Assembly: GCA_945901125.1 (NCBI GenBank)
Contig: CAMDKD010000006.1
Span: 1 to 64,000, forward strand
Direction of reading: 5' to 3'
Origin: Bordetella parapertussis
GTDB lineage: Bacteria > Pseudomonadota > Gammaproteobacteria > Burkholderiales > Burkholderiaceae_C
Length of the DNA: 64,000 nt
Positions 27,258-36,911 of the stretch are shown one piece after another. How positions within the stretch are numbered: position 1 is the stretch's first letter; every line of letters starts with the position of its first letter. The notes under the pieces are model-generated. The model was not told where the DNA came from. It did not search any database and was given only the letters and a program-made list of their open reading frames with translations. A program made the translations under genes and the position numbers.

Positions 27258-27968
27258 ATGGGCGATTACACGAATATGTCGGGTTATTATGACCTTATCA
27301 TGACATCCGGCTATTACGACTATCAAAAAATAGTTAATGAACTGCTTGCCAACGGCGACTTTCACCAGGTACTTGAAATTGGTTGCGGCACCGGCTTGAT
27401 ACTCGAAGAACTGGCCGGCAGAAAAAAAGACATTGCCATCACCGGCTTTGACTTGACCGAAGCCATGTTGGCCATTGCCAAAAAGCGTCTGGATAAATTC
27501 GGCCATGTGCAACTCGAGCATCAAAATGTGATCGCGCTCTCGTTACACAAGCAATACGATCTGGCGTTTTCCTACGGCGGGGTCTGGTACTTTGTGATGG
27601 ATGGTGTCAACGAACCGTTTCTGGTCAGCCATATCTACGATGCGCAGTCGAATCTCGATGGTTTATCCAAGGTGGCCGCTCATGTGCAATCCAAAGGCCG
27701 TTTGTTACTCGGCGTGCAAGGGCCGCACCGGGATTACCAAAGCCCTATCACCAACGGCTATGTGTATTCGCAAACCGTACAGCCGATTGAACACGGCTTC
27801 ACCAAGCATTATTTTTTGCACGACGGTGATGAGCAACTGATGGAGCAGTGCATAGATTACAGAACCTATTCGTTTGTCGAGGCGCTGGATTTGCTTGGCT
27901 CATTCGGCTTCAAGCACCAGCCTGGGTCGCAGGCCTTGCCGCAATTTCAGAGCTTTGTGAAAGCATGA
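27258..27968 (+). CDS. SAM-dependent class I methyltransferase
   Basis: 236 residues from ATG 27258, which follows CGAGGAAAA; an in-frame ATG at 27216 lacks such a site. Motif I is VLEIGCGTGLILEEL and the acidic loop that follows is ITGFDLTEAMLAIAKKRL, both typical of the Rossmann methyltransferase fold. The N-terminal YYDLIMTSGYYDYQKI resembles small-molecule methyltransferases. The substrate is unknown. Its stop overlaps the start of the dehydrogenase gene, and an aminotransferase follows. The three genes look like one small pathway operon. Confidence 0.85.
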   Translation: MGDYTNMSGYYDLIMTSGYYDYQKIVNELLANGDFHQVLEIGCGTGLILEELAGRKKDIAITGFDLTEAMLAIAKKRLDKFGHVQLEHQNVIALSLHKQYDLAFSYGGVWYFVMDGVNEPFLVSHIYDAQSNLDGLSKVAAHVQSKGRLLLGVQGPHRDYQSPITNGYVYSQTVQPIEHGFTKHYFLHDGDEQLMEQCIDYRTYSFVEALDLLGSFGFKHQPGSQALPQFQSFVKA

Positions 27969-28879
27969 GCAGCAAACCTGCACTGGCATTCATCGGGGTG
28001 GGCAACATGGGCAATCCCATGGCGTTAAACCTCATCAAGGCAGGCTACGGCGTGACCGTGTTTGATCTCGACCCAAGCAAAACCCGCAACTTGCAGGCAG
28101 CAGGTGCACAGGTGGCGGATAGCTTGCAGTCAGCGGTGCAACAGGCAGAAGTCGTCATGGTCTCATTGCCCGGCCCGCCGCAGGTCGCGCAGGTCATGTT
28201 GGGTGACGGCGGTGTGCTGGCGCATTTAAAGCCCGGCTCCACCGTGATTGACACCACCACCAGCTCGGTAGAACTGATCAAGCAATTGGTCGATGTGTCA
28301 AGCCAAAAACAAATTGACTATCTGGAAGCGCCGGTGACGAATGCAGTGGATTTTGCGGCACTTGGAAAGTTGTCTATTTTTGTCGGCGGTTCATTGGCTG
28401 CATTTGAAAAGCACAAGCCGATTTTCGAAGTCATAGGCGAAAAAATATTTCATGTCGGCAAAGCCGGCAACGGCGCCACGGTGAAATTGCTGACCAATCT
28501 TTTATGGTTTGTCAGTGCCGCCACGATTGGCGAAGCTTTGATGCTGGGTGCCAAGGCAGACATTCCATTGAACACCGTGTGGGAAGCGATCAAGTCCAGC
28601 GCAGGTAACAGTTGGGTGGCAGAACACGATGTGCCTTCTATCTTTGCAGGACATTACGACCCGAGTTTTTCACTGGCACTGTGTTGCAAGGATTTGGGCT
28701 TGATCAATGACATAGCGCATTCGCAGGGCTATAGCCTGCCCATGGGCGCGCACGCTTTGGCCTTGTTTGAAAAAGCCAAATCTGTATACGGCGCTGACGC
28801 AGCGGAGTTGCATGTGGTCAAGTTGTTGGAAGACCAGGTCGGTCATTACCTCAGACCGGCTGCTGACCAAAAGAGTTAG
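27965..28879 (+). CDS. 3-hydroxyisobutyrate dehydrogenase-family NAD(P)-dependent oxidoreductase
   Basis: 304 residues of the beta-hydroxyacid dehydrogenase family. The N-terminal Rossmann glycine motif is FIGVGNMGNPMALNL. A substrate-binding segment VIDTTTSS is followed by LEAPVTNAVDFAALGKLSIFVGG and the catalytic Lys in GNGATVKLLTNLL (GxxxxxKxxxN). It overlaps the methyltransferase stop codon and is followed two bases later by a class III aminotransferase. The substrate is likely a small hydroxy-acid, but context does not say which. Confidence 0.9.
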   Translation: MSSKPALAFIGVGNMGNPMALNLIKAGYGVTVFDLDPSKTRNLQAAGAQVADSLQSAVQQAEVVMVSLPGPPQVAQVMLGDGGVLAHLKPGSTVIDTTTSSVELIKQLVDVSSQKQIDYLEAPVTNAVDFAALGKLSIFVGGSLAAFEKHKPIFEVIGEKIFHVGKAGNGATVKLLTNLLWFVSAATIGEALMLGAKADIPLNTVWEAIKSSAGNSWVAEHDVPSIFAGHYDPSFSLALCCKDLGLINDIAHSQGYSLPMGAHALALFEKAKSVYGADAAELHVVKLLEDQVGHYLRPAADQKS

Positions 28880-28881
28880 CC

Positions 28882-30195
28882 ATGAAGCAGCAGCAACTGA
28901 TGAAGGAAGCGCATTTGCACATGCCGCAAGGCGTGGCAGAGAACTACCGTTATTGGGGCGACGATCGCACCGTGTTTATTCAAACCGCCAGCGGTTGCCG
29001 CTTGACCGACAGCGACGGCAAGACCTATGTGGATTTCCGCCTGGGCTACGGCCCGGTCATTCTGGGTTACCAGGACGCGCGCGTCGATGACGCAGTCATT
29101 AGCCAGATCAAGCAGTCCGGCACGTTGACTGGATTCGCTACGGAGCTGGACTTTGAAGTGGTCAAGCAAATCAAGGCCATGTGCCCGCAGATAGACAAAA
29201 TGCGTTTTGCCAATTCAGGTACTGAGGCCGTGATGGGCGCGGTGCGCACTGCCAGAGGTTTCACCGGGCGCGACCGCATTGCGCTGGTAGAAGGCAGCTT
29301 TCACGGCTTGTACGACGAGTTGATGTGGAAATCGGATATTGAAAACTGGCAGGCCTCGGACAAACACGCGCCTGCGGTGATTCCCTTTGGTGCAGGCATT
29401 CCCGCAAAAGCCAGAGACTTGGTCGACATCATCGGTTTGAATGATTTTGAAGCGCTTGAAAATTTATTCAAGCAGCGTTCAGATCAACTGGCGTGTGTGC
29501 TGCTCGAACCCATCATCGGCAACGCCGGCAGTATTTCTGCCAGCCAAGCCTGGTTGCAACGCTTGCGGGACTTGTGCGATCAAAACGGTACTTTGTTACT
29601 GATTGACGAGGTCAAATCCGGGTTTCGCGTAGCCAAGGGCGGCGCTCAGTCTTTGTACGGCATTTACGCCGACCTCACTACTTATGCCAAAGCCATGGGC
29701 AACGGTTACCCGGTGGCCGCCTTCGGCGGACGAGCGGCGGTGATGGACGTCATAGGCTCGAACAAAGGCGCGGTGGTGCACGGCGGTACATACACAGCGA
29801 ATCTGGTGGGTTTAAGCGCTGCGCATGCGACCTTGGATATTCTGGCGAACACGGATGCATTGAAAACAGTGGATGAGGCGGGTACGCGGATTAAAAACGT
29901 GTTGTCAAAGGTGTTCACCCGCGCCGGGGTCGAGCATGCATTTGCCGGACCGCCGGCCATGCTAGGCATTCATTTCACGCCGGATGTGCCGCAAACTTAC
30001 CGCGACTGGCGCAAGACCGACAGCCGTTTGTACAACCTGTTCGCTTGGGAATTGATAGATCGCGGCGTGATGCTTGAGCCCGATTCGCGCGAGCCTTGGT
30101 TTTTTTGCGAAGCCCACAGTCAGTTGGATTTAGGCTGGCTGGAGGATGTGGCCACGCAAGCGCTCAAGGCTGCTCAAGACAAAAGCAAACTTTAA
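28882..30195 (+). CDS. Class III pyridoxal-phosphate aminotransferase (GSA-aminomutase-like)
   Basis: 437 residues. Motifs are FANSGTEAVMGAVRTARGFTG (phosphate binding), LLIDEVKSGFRV (Asp that contacts the pyridine nitrogen), and the Schiff-base Lys in TTYAKAMGNGYPVAAFGG, with HGGTYTANLVG downstream. It resembles glutamate-1-semialdehyde aminomutase, but the housekeeping hemL usually reads differently at its N-terminus and is not expected in this operon. Together with the methyltransferase and dehydrogenase it suggests catabolism or synthesis of an amino or hydroxy acid. Confidence 0.88.
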   Translation: MKQQQLMKEAHLHMPQGVAENYRYWGDDRTVFIQTASGCRLTDSDGKTYVDFRLGYGPVILGYQDARVDDAVISQIKQSGTLTGFATELDFEVVKQIKAMCPQIDKMRFANSGTEAVMGAVRTARGFTGRDRIALVEGSFHGLYDELMWKSDIENWQASDKHAPAVIPFGAGIPAKARDLVDIIGLNDFEALENLFKQRSDQLACVLLEPIIGNAGSISASQAWLQRLRDLCDQNGTLLLIDEVKSGFRVAKGGAQSLYGIYADLTTYAKAMGNGYPVAAFGGRAAVMDVIGSNKGAVVHGGTYTANLVGLSAAHATLDILANTDALKTVDEAGTRIKNVLSKVFTRAGVEHAFAGPPAMLGIHFTPDVPQTYRDWRKTDSRLYNLFAWELIDRGVMLEPDSREPWFFCEAHSQLDLGWLEDVATQALKAAQDKSKL

Positions 30196-30262
30196 TCCGC
30201 CGAGCGCTCAGGCTGACGCGCTATGCGTTAAAGTTTAGATAACTTGATCAACGGTATTTTCT

Positions 30263-30682
30263 ATGCGCTATTTGCACACCATGGTCCGGGTCACTGACCT
30301 TGATGCCTCTTTGAAGTTTTACCGTGATGCCTTGGGCCTGGAAGTTTTGCGTTCCAAAGAAGTGCCCGCCGGCAGATTCACGCTGGTGTTTCTCGCCGCA
30401 CCCGGAGACAGTTCGGCACAAGTGGAATTGACTTACAACTGGGATCCTGAAGCCTTGCAAGGCGGACGCAATTTCGGTCACCTCGCTTATGCGGTCGACA
30501 ATATTTACGCCACCTGCGAGCGCTTGCAACAACACGGCGTGACCATACTCAGACCGCCGCGCGACGGGTACATGGCTTTCGTCAGGTCACCGGACAACGT
30601 GTCTGTCGAATTGCTGCAAGCCGGTCAGCCTTTGCCACCGGCCGAGCCTTGGGCCAGCATGCCTAACACCGGGCAATGGTGA
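30263..30682 (+). CDS. gloA: Lactoylglutathione lyase (glyoxalase I)
   Basis: 139 residues of the VOC fold. The expected metal ligands are visible: His near residue 5 (MRYLHTM), Glu in QVELTYNW, His in GHLAYAVDN and Glu in VSVELLQ. It isomerises the glutathione hemithioacetal of methylglyoxal to lactoylglutathione. It reads toward uvrC, which starts seven bases after its stop. Confidence 0.9.
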   Translation: MRYLHTMVRVTDLDASLKFYRDALGLEVLRSKEVPAGRFTLVFLAAPGDSSAQVELTYNWDPEALQGGRNFGHLAYAVDNIYATCERLQQHGVTILRPPRDGYMAFVRSPDNVSVELLQAGQPLPPAEPWASMPNTGQW

Positions 30683-30689
30683 TTTCATT

Positions 30690-32600
30690 GTGAGTGCAGG
30701 TCAAACCGACTCTTCCGACGACAGTAAACCGCTTTTTTCTCAGGAGTTGTTATCGCAAGTGGCGGCCTTGCCCTCTTTGCCCGGCGTCTACAGATACTAT
30801 GACGCTGAAGGCCAAGTGCTTTATGTCGGCAAAGCCAACCATTTGAAAAAACGCGTCAGCAGTTATTTTCAAAAAACCCACGACGGCACGCGCATAGGAC
30901 ACATGGTGTCCAAAATTGTCCGCATGGAAACCACCGTGGTCAGGTCCGAGGCCGAGGCCTTGCTGCTGGAAAACAATTTAATCAAAAGCCTCAAGCCGCG
31001 CTACAACATTTTGTTCCGCGACGACAAAAGCTACCCGTATTTGAAAATCACCCGTGCCAAGACCGCCGACCCCGATGCTTTGGGGCATCCTTCTCCCAAA
31101 GCGATTTCACGCGTGGTGTATTACCGTGGCGCAGTAGATAAGCAACACGATTACTTCGGCCCTTATCCCAGTGTGTGGGCGGTGCGCGAAGCCATACAGC
31201 TTTTGCAAAAAGTCTTCCGCTTGCGCACCTGTGAAGACACGGTGTTCAGAAACCGCACCCGTCCTTGTTTGTTGCACCAGATCAAACGCTGTTCCGCGCC
31301 TTGCGTCGGTCTGGTCAGCGAGCAGGCTTACCAGCAAGATGTACAAAGCGCGTGTGAGTTGCTCGACGGGCGCACCCGCGAAGTCATGAAGTCGCTGGAA
31401 ACCCGCATGATGGCGCATGCGGATGTGCTGGAGTTTGAAGCTGCCGCCGATGTGCGAAACCAAATCAATGCCTTGTCTAAAGTATTGCACCAGCAATCGG
31501 TGGATTCGGTCGACGATCGCGATGTAGACATTCTGGCCGTGCTGGTGCAAGGCGGTAAAGCCTGTGTGAACCTGGCCATGGTCAGAGGCGGCAGGCATTT
31601 GGGCGACAGCCCGTATTTCCCGACACATGTGGACAACGCTGAACCCGTCGAAGTGCTTGAGGCATTCATCAGTCAACACTATCTGGATATCGCAGCGCCG
31701 CCTACTTTGATCACCAGCCATTCGGTGGACAAAGGTCTGGTACGTGCTTTGAGCGAGCAAATCGGTATCAAACTGCATGTGATCCACCAACCCCGCGAAC
31801 AACGCAAAGCCTGGCTGGAAATGGCGCAGCAAAACGCAGCCATCAAACTCACCCGCTTGCTCGCCGAAGAGGGCTCTCAGCAATCACGCACCCGCGCTTT
31901 GATCGATGCGCTGGATCTGGCTCCCGAAGATCTGGACAGTTTTTTGATCGAATGCTTTGATATTTCACACACGGCGGGCGAAGCCACACAGGCTTCTTGT
32001 GTGGTGTTTCATCACCACCAAATGCAGGCCGCGCAGTACCGGCGCTACAACATTGAAGACATCACCGGCGGTGATGACTATGCCGCCATGCGCCAGGTGC
32101 TGACCCGGCGTTACACCAAACTTGCTGAAGCAGTGCGCGCGGGTGAAGCCAAGTTTCCCGATCTGGTGTTGATCGACGGCGGCAAGGGCCAGATCAGCAT
32201 GGCCAAATCTGTATTTGAAGCATTGGATCTGGATATCTCCAGACTGGTTGGCGTGGAAAAAGGCGAAGGCCGCAAAGTCGGCTTAGAGGAACTGGTGTTT
32301 GCCGATGGAAGAACCAAGCTCACGCTGACCCAAGATTCTGCTGCGCTGATGCTGGTGGCGCAAATCCGGGACGAAGCGCATCGTTTTGCCATCACCGGCA
32401 TGCGTGCGAAACGCGCCAAGGTCAGAACCGGTTCCAGCAGCTTAGAAGAAATACCCGGCGTAGGTCCGCGCAAGCGCGCCAAACTATTACAACGCTTCGG
32501 CGGTGTGCGCGGCGTGGGCGACGCCAGCGTTCAAGACCTGTGCACGGTAGAAGGTATTTCGCTGGAGTTAGCGCAAGCGATTTACGCTGCGCTGCATTGA
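30690..32600 (+). CDS. uvrC: Excinuclease ABC subunit C
   Basis: 636 residues. An N-terminal GIY-YIG nuclease domain (LPGVYRYYDAEGQVLYVGKA), a UVR domain near residues 230-265 (LEFEAAADVRNQI), a C-terminal RNase H-like nuclease domain (DLVLIDGGKGQISMA) and terminal helix-hairpin-helix repeats (EIPGVGPRKRAKLL) are in order. It makes both incisions around a DNA lesion in nucleotide excision repair. The start is GTG 30690. The stop converges with serB. Confidence 0.97.
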   Translation: MSAGQTDSSDDSKPLFSQELLSQVAALPSLPGVYRYYDAEGQVLYVGKANHLKKRVSSYFQKTHDGTRIGHMVSKIVRMETTVVRSEAEALLLENNLIKSLKPRYNILFRDDKSYPYLKITRAKTADPDALGHPSPKAISRVVYYRGAVDKQHDYFGPYPSVWAVREAIQLLQKVFRLRTCEDTVFRNRTRPCLLHQIKRCSAPCVGLVSEQAYQQDVQSACELLDGRTREVMKSLETRMMAHADVLEFEAAADVRNQINALSKVLHQQSVDSVDDRDVDILAVLVQGGKACVNLAMVRGGRHLGDSPYFPTHVDNAEPVEVLEAFISQHYLDIAAPPTLITSHSVDKGLVRALSEQIGIKLHVIHQPREQRKAWLEMAQQNAAIKLTRLLAEEGSQQSRTRALIDALDLAPEDLDSFLIECFDISHTAGEATQASCVVFHHHQMQAAQYRRYNIEDITGGDDYAAMRQVLTRRYTKLAEAVRAGEAKFPDLVLIDGGKGQISMAKSVFEALDLDISRLVGVEKGEGRKVGLEELVFADGRTKLTLTQDSAALMLVAQIRDEAHRFAITGMRAKRAKVRTGSSSLEEIPGVGPRKRAKLLQRFGGVRGVGDASVQDLCTVEGISLELAQAIYAALH

Positions 32601-32601
32601 T

Positions 32602-33318
32602 TCACGGCTGAATCACTTCAAGCATACGGTCTAGCCCGCCGCTGTCAATCGCGATGTTGGCTTGCTGCCTGACCTTGGGCTTGGCCTGGTAAGCCACCGA
32701 CAAGCCGCACCATTGCATCATGGGCAAATCGTTGGAGCCGTCGCCAACTGCTATGCATTGCGTGGAGCTGATGCCGAGTCTTGCGCTGGTGGCTTGCATC
32801 ATGCGTTTTTTTTCTTCGCCATCGCAAATATCACCCCACTCCTGGTTCATCAGGCGACCGGTTAACACGCCGTCATGAATTTCCAGTTGATTGCTGCGCG
32901 TGTCGTCGATGCCGAGCATGGCTTGCAGCTTGTCGGTGAAATAGTCAAAGCCGCCGCTCACAATCAAGGTGCTCAGCCCTGCTTGCTGACAAGCCGCAAT
33001 CAGTTGTTTCACGCCCGGGTTAAGTTGAAGCCGCTGTTCAAACACTTGCTGCATCACACCGGCAGGTGCGCCTTTGAGCAAGGCCACACGCTTTCGCAAA
33101 CTGTCTTTGTAGTCAGCGATTTCCCCGCGCATGGCTGCCTCGGTGATGGCTGACACCTCTTGCTGACGCCCAACTACCGCCGCCATTTCATCTATGCACT
33201 CGATGTTAATCAGCGTCGAGTCCATGTCAAACGCAATCAGTTTGTAGTCTGACAGTTGGCGCAGCGCAGGCAGGTTTTGCGTCCAGAGTCCGTGACTGTG
33301 TTCGCTCAAGCTGTTCAT
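32602..33318 (-). CDS. serB: Phosphoserine phosphatase
   Basis: 238 residues, HAD superfamily. The nucleophile motif is FDMDSTLINIECIDEMA, motif II is LIVSGGFDYF, and the last motif is AVGDGSNDLPMM. It performs the last step of serine synthesis. It lacks the N-terminal ACT-like region of the E. coli enzyme. It overlaps mfd by four bases, so the two are translationally coupled. Confidence 0.95.
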   Translation of the reverse strand: MNSLSEHSHGLWTQNLPALRQLSDYKLIAFDMDSTLINIECIDEMAAVVGRQQEVSAITEAAMRGEIADYKDSLRKRVALLKGAPAGVMQQVFEQRLQLNPGVKQLIAACQQAGLSTLIVSGGFDYFTDKLQAMLGIDDTRSNQLEIHDGVLTGRLMNQEWGDICDGEEKKRMMQATSARLGISSTQCIAVGDGSNDLPMMQWCGLSVAYQAKPKVRQQANIAIDSGGLDRMLEVIQP

Positions 33319-36300
33319 GCGGCAGCTTTCTTAGGTGCAGGTGCCAGCGGGTCGCCGAGCGAGCGCAGAATGTCTCTGACCATTTGCGCCCGGTCTTTCA
33401 CGTCAGCAATTTCTTTTTCAATGCGCAACTTGTCGTTACCTGCGAGCTTGATGTGTTTGTTTTTCTGTACCAGTTGGATGATGCGCATGCCATCCACCGG
33501 TGCATTCGGTTTGAAGTTAATCAAAATGACGCCGGGTGCTGCGTCCACTTTGGCCACACCATAAGGCTTGGCCAGCACCCGCAAGCGGTGCGAATCAATC
33601 AAGGTTTGCGTCTGGCTTGGCAGCTTGCCGAAGCGGTCTATCAGCTCTTCCATCAACGCGTCAACCTGGTCCTGGGTTTTGGCAGTGGCCAGTTTCTTGT
33701 AAAACGATAAGCGCAAATGCACATCGCCGCAGTAATCATCCGGCAGCAAAGCGGGTGCGTGCAAATTGATTTCGGTGGTGACTTGCAAAGGGCTGAGCAA
33801 ATCCGGCTCTTCGCCGTTTTTCAAAGCGCGCACCGCTTCGGCCAGCATTTCGTTGTAGAGCTGAAAACCGACCTCCTGCATATTGCCGCTTTGGTTGTCA
33901 CCCAGTACTTCACCTGCGCCGCGTATTTCCAGGTCATGCATGGAGAGGTAAAAGCCCGAGCCGAGTTCTTCCATTTGCTGAATAGCGTCCAGCCGTTGAC
34001 TGGCTTGTTTGGTCAGACCTTGAATGTCCGGCACCAGCAAATACGCATACGCTTGATGGTGACTGCGGCCGACACGACCGCGCAGTTGATGCAATTGAGC
34101 AAGGCCGAATTTATCGGCGCGGCTCATCAAAATGGTATTGGCCGTAGGCACATCAATGCCGGTTTCAATGATGGTCGAACAAAGCAAGATATTGAAACGC
34201 TGGGCCACAAAATCGCGCATGACTTTTTCCAGATCCCGCTCTGGCATCTGACCGTGGGCAATCGCAATGCGGGCTTCCGGTATCAGCTCCTGCAAACGCT
34301 CGAGCCGGTTTTGTATGGTTTCTACTTCGTTGTGCAAAAAATAACATTGGCCGCCGCGTTTGAGTTCTCGCAACACCGCTTCGCGGATGACACCGTTGTC
34401 TTCGCTGCGCACAAAAGTTTTGATGGACAAACGTCGCTGCGGCGCGGTGGCAATCACGCTCAGGTCGCGCATGCCTTCAAGTGCCATACCCAAGGTGCGC
34501 GGAATCGGTGTGGCGGTAAGCGTCAACACATCGACTTCGGCGCGCAGTGCCTTCAAGGTTTCTTTGTGTTTGACGCCGAAGCGGTGTTCTTCGTCAATCA
34601 CCAGCAAACCCAAGTCCTTGTATTTGACCGACTCGCTCAGCAGTTTGTGTGTGCCGACAACGATGTCGATATTGCCCAGCGCCAGCCCTTCTATGCTTTG
34701 TTTGATTTCTTTGGCCGAACGAAAACGGCTGAGCTCGGCGATCTTCACCGGCCATTTAGAAAAGCGGTCGGTCAAGGTCTGGAAATGCTGCTCGGCCAGC
34801 AACGTGGTTGGCGCGAGTATGGCGACTTGTTTGCCGCCCATGACCGCGACAAAGGCCGCGCGCAAAGCCACTTCGGTTTTGCCGAAACCAACATCGCCAC
34901 AGACCAGGCGGTCCATGGGACGCGGGCTGATCATGTCTTGCACCACGGCGTGTATGGCGGCGCGTTGATCGGCGGTTTCTTCAAAACCGAAATCGGTGGC
35001 GAATGTTTCGTAATCGTTGGCGCTGTAGCGAAAAGCATGGCCTTGTCTGGCCGCGCGTCTGGCATAAATGTTCAGTAATTCTGCGGCGGCATCCCGCACT
35101 TGTTCGGCGGCGCGGCGTTTGGCTTTGTCCCATTGACCTGAGCCCAGTCGGTGCAAAGGAGCCGATTCCGGGTTCATGCCGCTGTAGCGGCTGATCAAAT
35201 GCAATTGGCTGACGGGCACATACAACGTGGCCTCGTCGGCGTATTCCAGATGCAAAAACTCCTGCAACATAGGCTGGCCTTTGTCGTCCACGCCCTGACC
35301 CATGTCCATGTTGACCAAACCCCGGTACCTGCCTATGCCGTGCGAACTGTGGACCACCGGGTCGCCGACTTGCAATTCAGACAAATCGCGTATCAGCGAT
35401 TCAACATCACTGACTTCTTCTTGCTTGCGCCTGCGTCTGAGCGTGGGGCCGGCAGAGAACAATTCGGTTTCAGTAACCAGATCTATGCCGTTTTCCAGCC
35501 AGGCAAAACCGGTGTGCAACTGGCTGACAGCCATGCCGAATGTGTCGCTGCTGTCTATGAATTCCTGCAAGCTGTCAAACACCCGGGGCTGTATTCCTGA
35601 GCCGGTCAAAAAATCCAGCAGGCTGGTGCGCCTGCCTTCAGATTCAGCCAGTACCAGCAAGCGCTGTCCGCTACTTTGCTGGCGCTGCGTCAATTTCAGC
35701 AGCGGTTCTGAAGCACCGCGTTCCACCGTCATCAGCGGCAGGCTATCAACCCAGGGCAGGGCTTGAATTTGAGCGGCCGGGCGAATGCTCAACAAGGCGT
35801 GTTCATTGGCAGCGGTGAAAAACTGCTCGGCGTTCAAAAATAATTGAGCCGGTGGCAATACCGGGCGCTCGGCGTCGCCTTGTGCCAGCCGGAACCGCTC
35901 TTGCGCGTCCTGGCCGAAACGGGTGAGCACCGGTCCAATGTCGCCGTGCATCACCACCACGGCTTGCTCGCCCAGGTAATCAAACACGCTGGCGGTGTCT
36001 TCAAAAAACAGCGGCAGGTAGTATTCGATGCCGGCCGTTGCCACGCCGTTACCTATGTCCTTGTACAAACGGCTGCGGGTCGGGTCGCCGTCCAGCATTT
36101 CGCGCCAGCGGCTGCGAAACAAAACACGCGCTGCATCGTCCATGGGAAATTCACGCCCCGGCAGCAAGCGCACTTCGGGCACCGGGTACAGGCTGCGCTG
36201 TGTGTCCGGGTCAAAGGTGCGTATCGAGTCGATTTCGTCATCAAACAAATCGACCCGGTAAGGCACCAGCGAACCCATGGGAAACAAATCGATGAGGCCG

Positions 36301-36815
36301 CCGCGCACGGTGTATTCACCCGGGCTGATGACTTGGTTCACGTGGCTGTAACCGGCCAAGGTCAATTGCGATTTCAATCGCGCTTCGTCCAGCTTTTGCT
36401 TGACCTTGAAATGAAATGTGTAGGCCGCCAGAAACGCCGGTGGTGCCAAGCGATACAGCGCGGTGGTGGCAGGCACCAGAATCACATCGGCGTCGCCCTG
36501 GGAAATGCGCCACAGCGTGGCCAGTCTTTCGCTGATCAAGTCCTGGTGCGGTGAGAAACCGTCATAAGGCAGGGTTTCCCAGTCGGGAAACAACACGCAA
36601 CGCGCGTCCGGCGAGAAAAACGGCAATTCATCAAGCAGTCGCTGGGCATCGAAGGCGTCGGCGGTAAAGATGGCCAGTCTGCGACCGTGTGCGAGTTCAC
36701 GGTCTATCAGCGCCGACAACAAGGCCGTATCCGCAGAACCGGGTGGTTTGCTCAGGTTAAAACGTTTGGAGACGGCTAAATCGGGTAACTGCATGTATTT
36801 GAATGGAACCGGCAT
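33315..36815 (-). CDS. mfd: Transcription-repair coupling factor
   Basis: 1166 residues from ATG 36815 (MPVPFKYMQL). In order are the UvrB-homology modules (to about 350), an RNA polymerase-interaction domain near GDPVVHSSHGIGRYRGL, and a RecG-like translocase. That part has Walker A CGDVGFGKTEVALRAAF, Walker B LLVIDEEHRFGVKHKE and later the TRG segment GSGFYLSMHDLEIRGAGEVLG. It pushes stalled RNA polymerase off lesions and recruits UvrA. A GTG start at 36824 is also possible but lies within a hairpin that also masks the only Shine-Dalgarno-like sequence. Confidence 0.96.
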   Translation of the reverse strand: MPVPFKYMQLPDLAVSKRFNLSKPPGSADTALLSALIDRELAHGRRLAIFTADAFDAQRLLDELPFFSPDARCVLFPDWETLPYDGFSPHQDLISERLATLWRISQGDADVILVPATTALYRLAPPAFLAAYTFHFKVKQKLDEARLKSQLTLAGYSHVNQVISPGEYTVRGGLIDLFPMGSLVPYRVDLFDDEIDSIRTFDPDTQRSLYPVPEVRLLPGREFPMDDAARVLFRSRWREMLDGDPTRSRLYKDIGNGVATAGIEYYLPLFFEDTASVFDYLGEQAVVVMHGDIGPVLTRFGQDAQERFRLAQGDAERPVLPPAQLFLNAEQFFTAANEHALLSIRPAAQIQALPWVDSLPLMTVERGASEPLLKLTQRQQSSGQRLLVLAESEGRRTSLLDFLTGSGIQPRVFDSLQEFIDSSDTFGMAVSQLHTGFAWLENGIDLVTETELFSAGPTLRRRRKQEEVSDVESLIRDLSELQVGDPVVHSSHGIGRYRGLVNMDMGQGVDDKGQPMLQEFLHLEYADEATLYVPVSQLHLISRYSGMNPESAPLHRLGSGQWDKAKRRAAEQVRDAAAELLNIYARRAARQGHAFRYSANDYETFATDFGFEETADQRAAIHAVVQDMISPRPMDRLVCGDVGFGKTEVALRAAFVAVMGGKQVAILAPTTLLAEQHFQTLTDRFSKWPVKIAELSRFRSAKEIKQSIEGLALGNIDIVVGTHKLLSESVKYKDLGLLVIDEEHRFGVKHKETLKALRAEVDVLTLTATPIPRTLGMALEGMRDLSVIATAPQRRLSIKTFVRSEDNGVIREAVLRELKRGGQCYFLHNEVETIQNRLERLQELIPEARIAIAHGQMPERDLEKVMRDFVAQRFNILLCSTIIETGIDVPTANTILMSRADKFGLAQLHQLRGRVGRSHHQAYAYLLVPDIQGLTKQASQRLDAIQQMEELGSGFYLSMHDLEIRGAGEVLGDNQSGNMQEVGFQLYNEMLAEAVRALKNGEEPDLLSPLQVTTEINLHAPALLPDDYCGDVHLRLSFYKKLATAKTQDQVDALMEELIDRFGKLPSQTQTLIDSHRLRVLAKPYGVAKVDAAPGVILINFKPNAPVDGMRIIQLVQKNKHIKLAGNDKLRIEKEIADVKDRAQMVRDILRSLGDPLAPAPKKAAA

Positions 36816-36821
36816 GGCAAA

Positions 36822-36849
36822 CACCCCCGGATGCAGGCAAACGGGGGTG
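36822..36849 (-). promoter_or_regulatory. Hairpin at the mfd translation start
   Basis: CACCCCCG and CGGGGGTG form a perfect eight-base-pair stem with a 12-base loop, six bases before the mfd ATG. In the mRNA the GGGGGUG arm is the only Shine-Dalgarno-like stretch and would be paired. A role in limiting mfd translation is inferred. It could also help separate transcription from the divergent ispD. Confidence 0.4.
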
Positions 36850-36911
36850 AACAGTGCTGATTCTAGAATGGGGCGATGACTGCTTGTTTTTAACCTTGGC
36901 CTTAACCCCTT

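Noticed and set aside
33717..35078. A long open frame (about 450 codons) on the plus strand inside mfd
   Set aside because: It is antisense to a clear, full-length mfd in GC-rich DNA, and has no recognisable domain or ribosome site.
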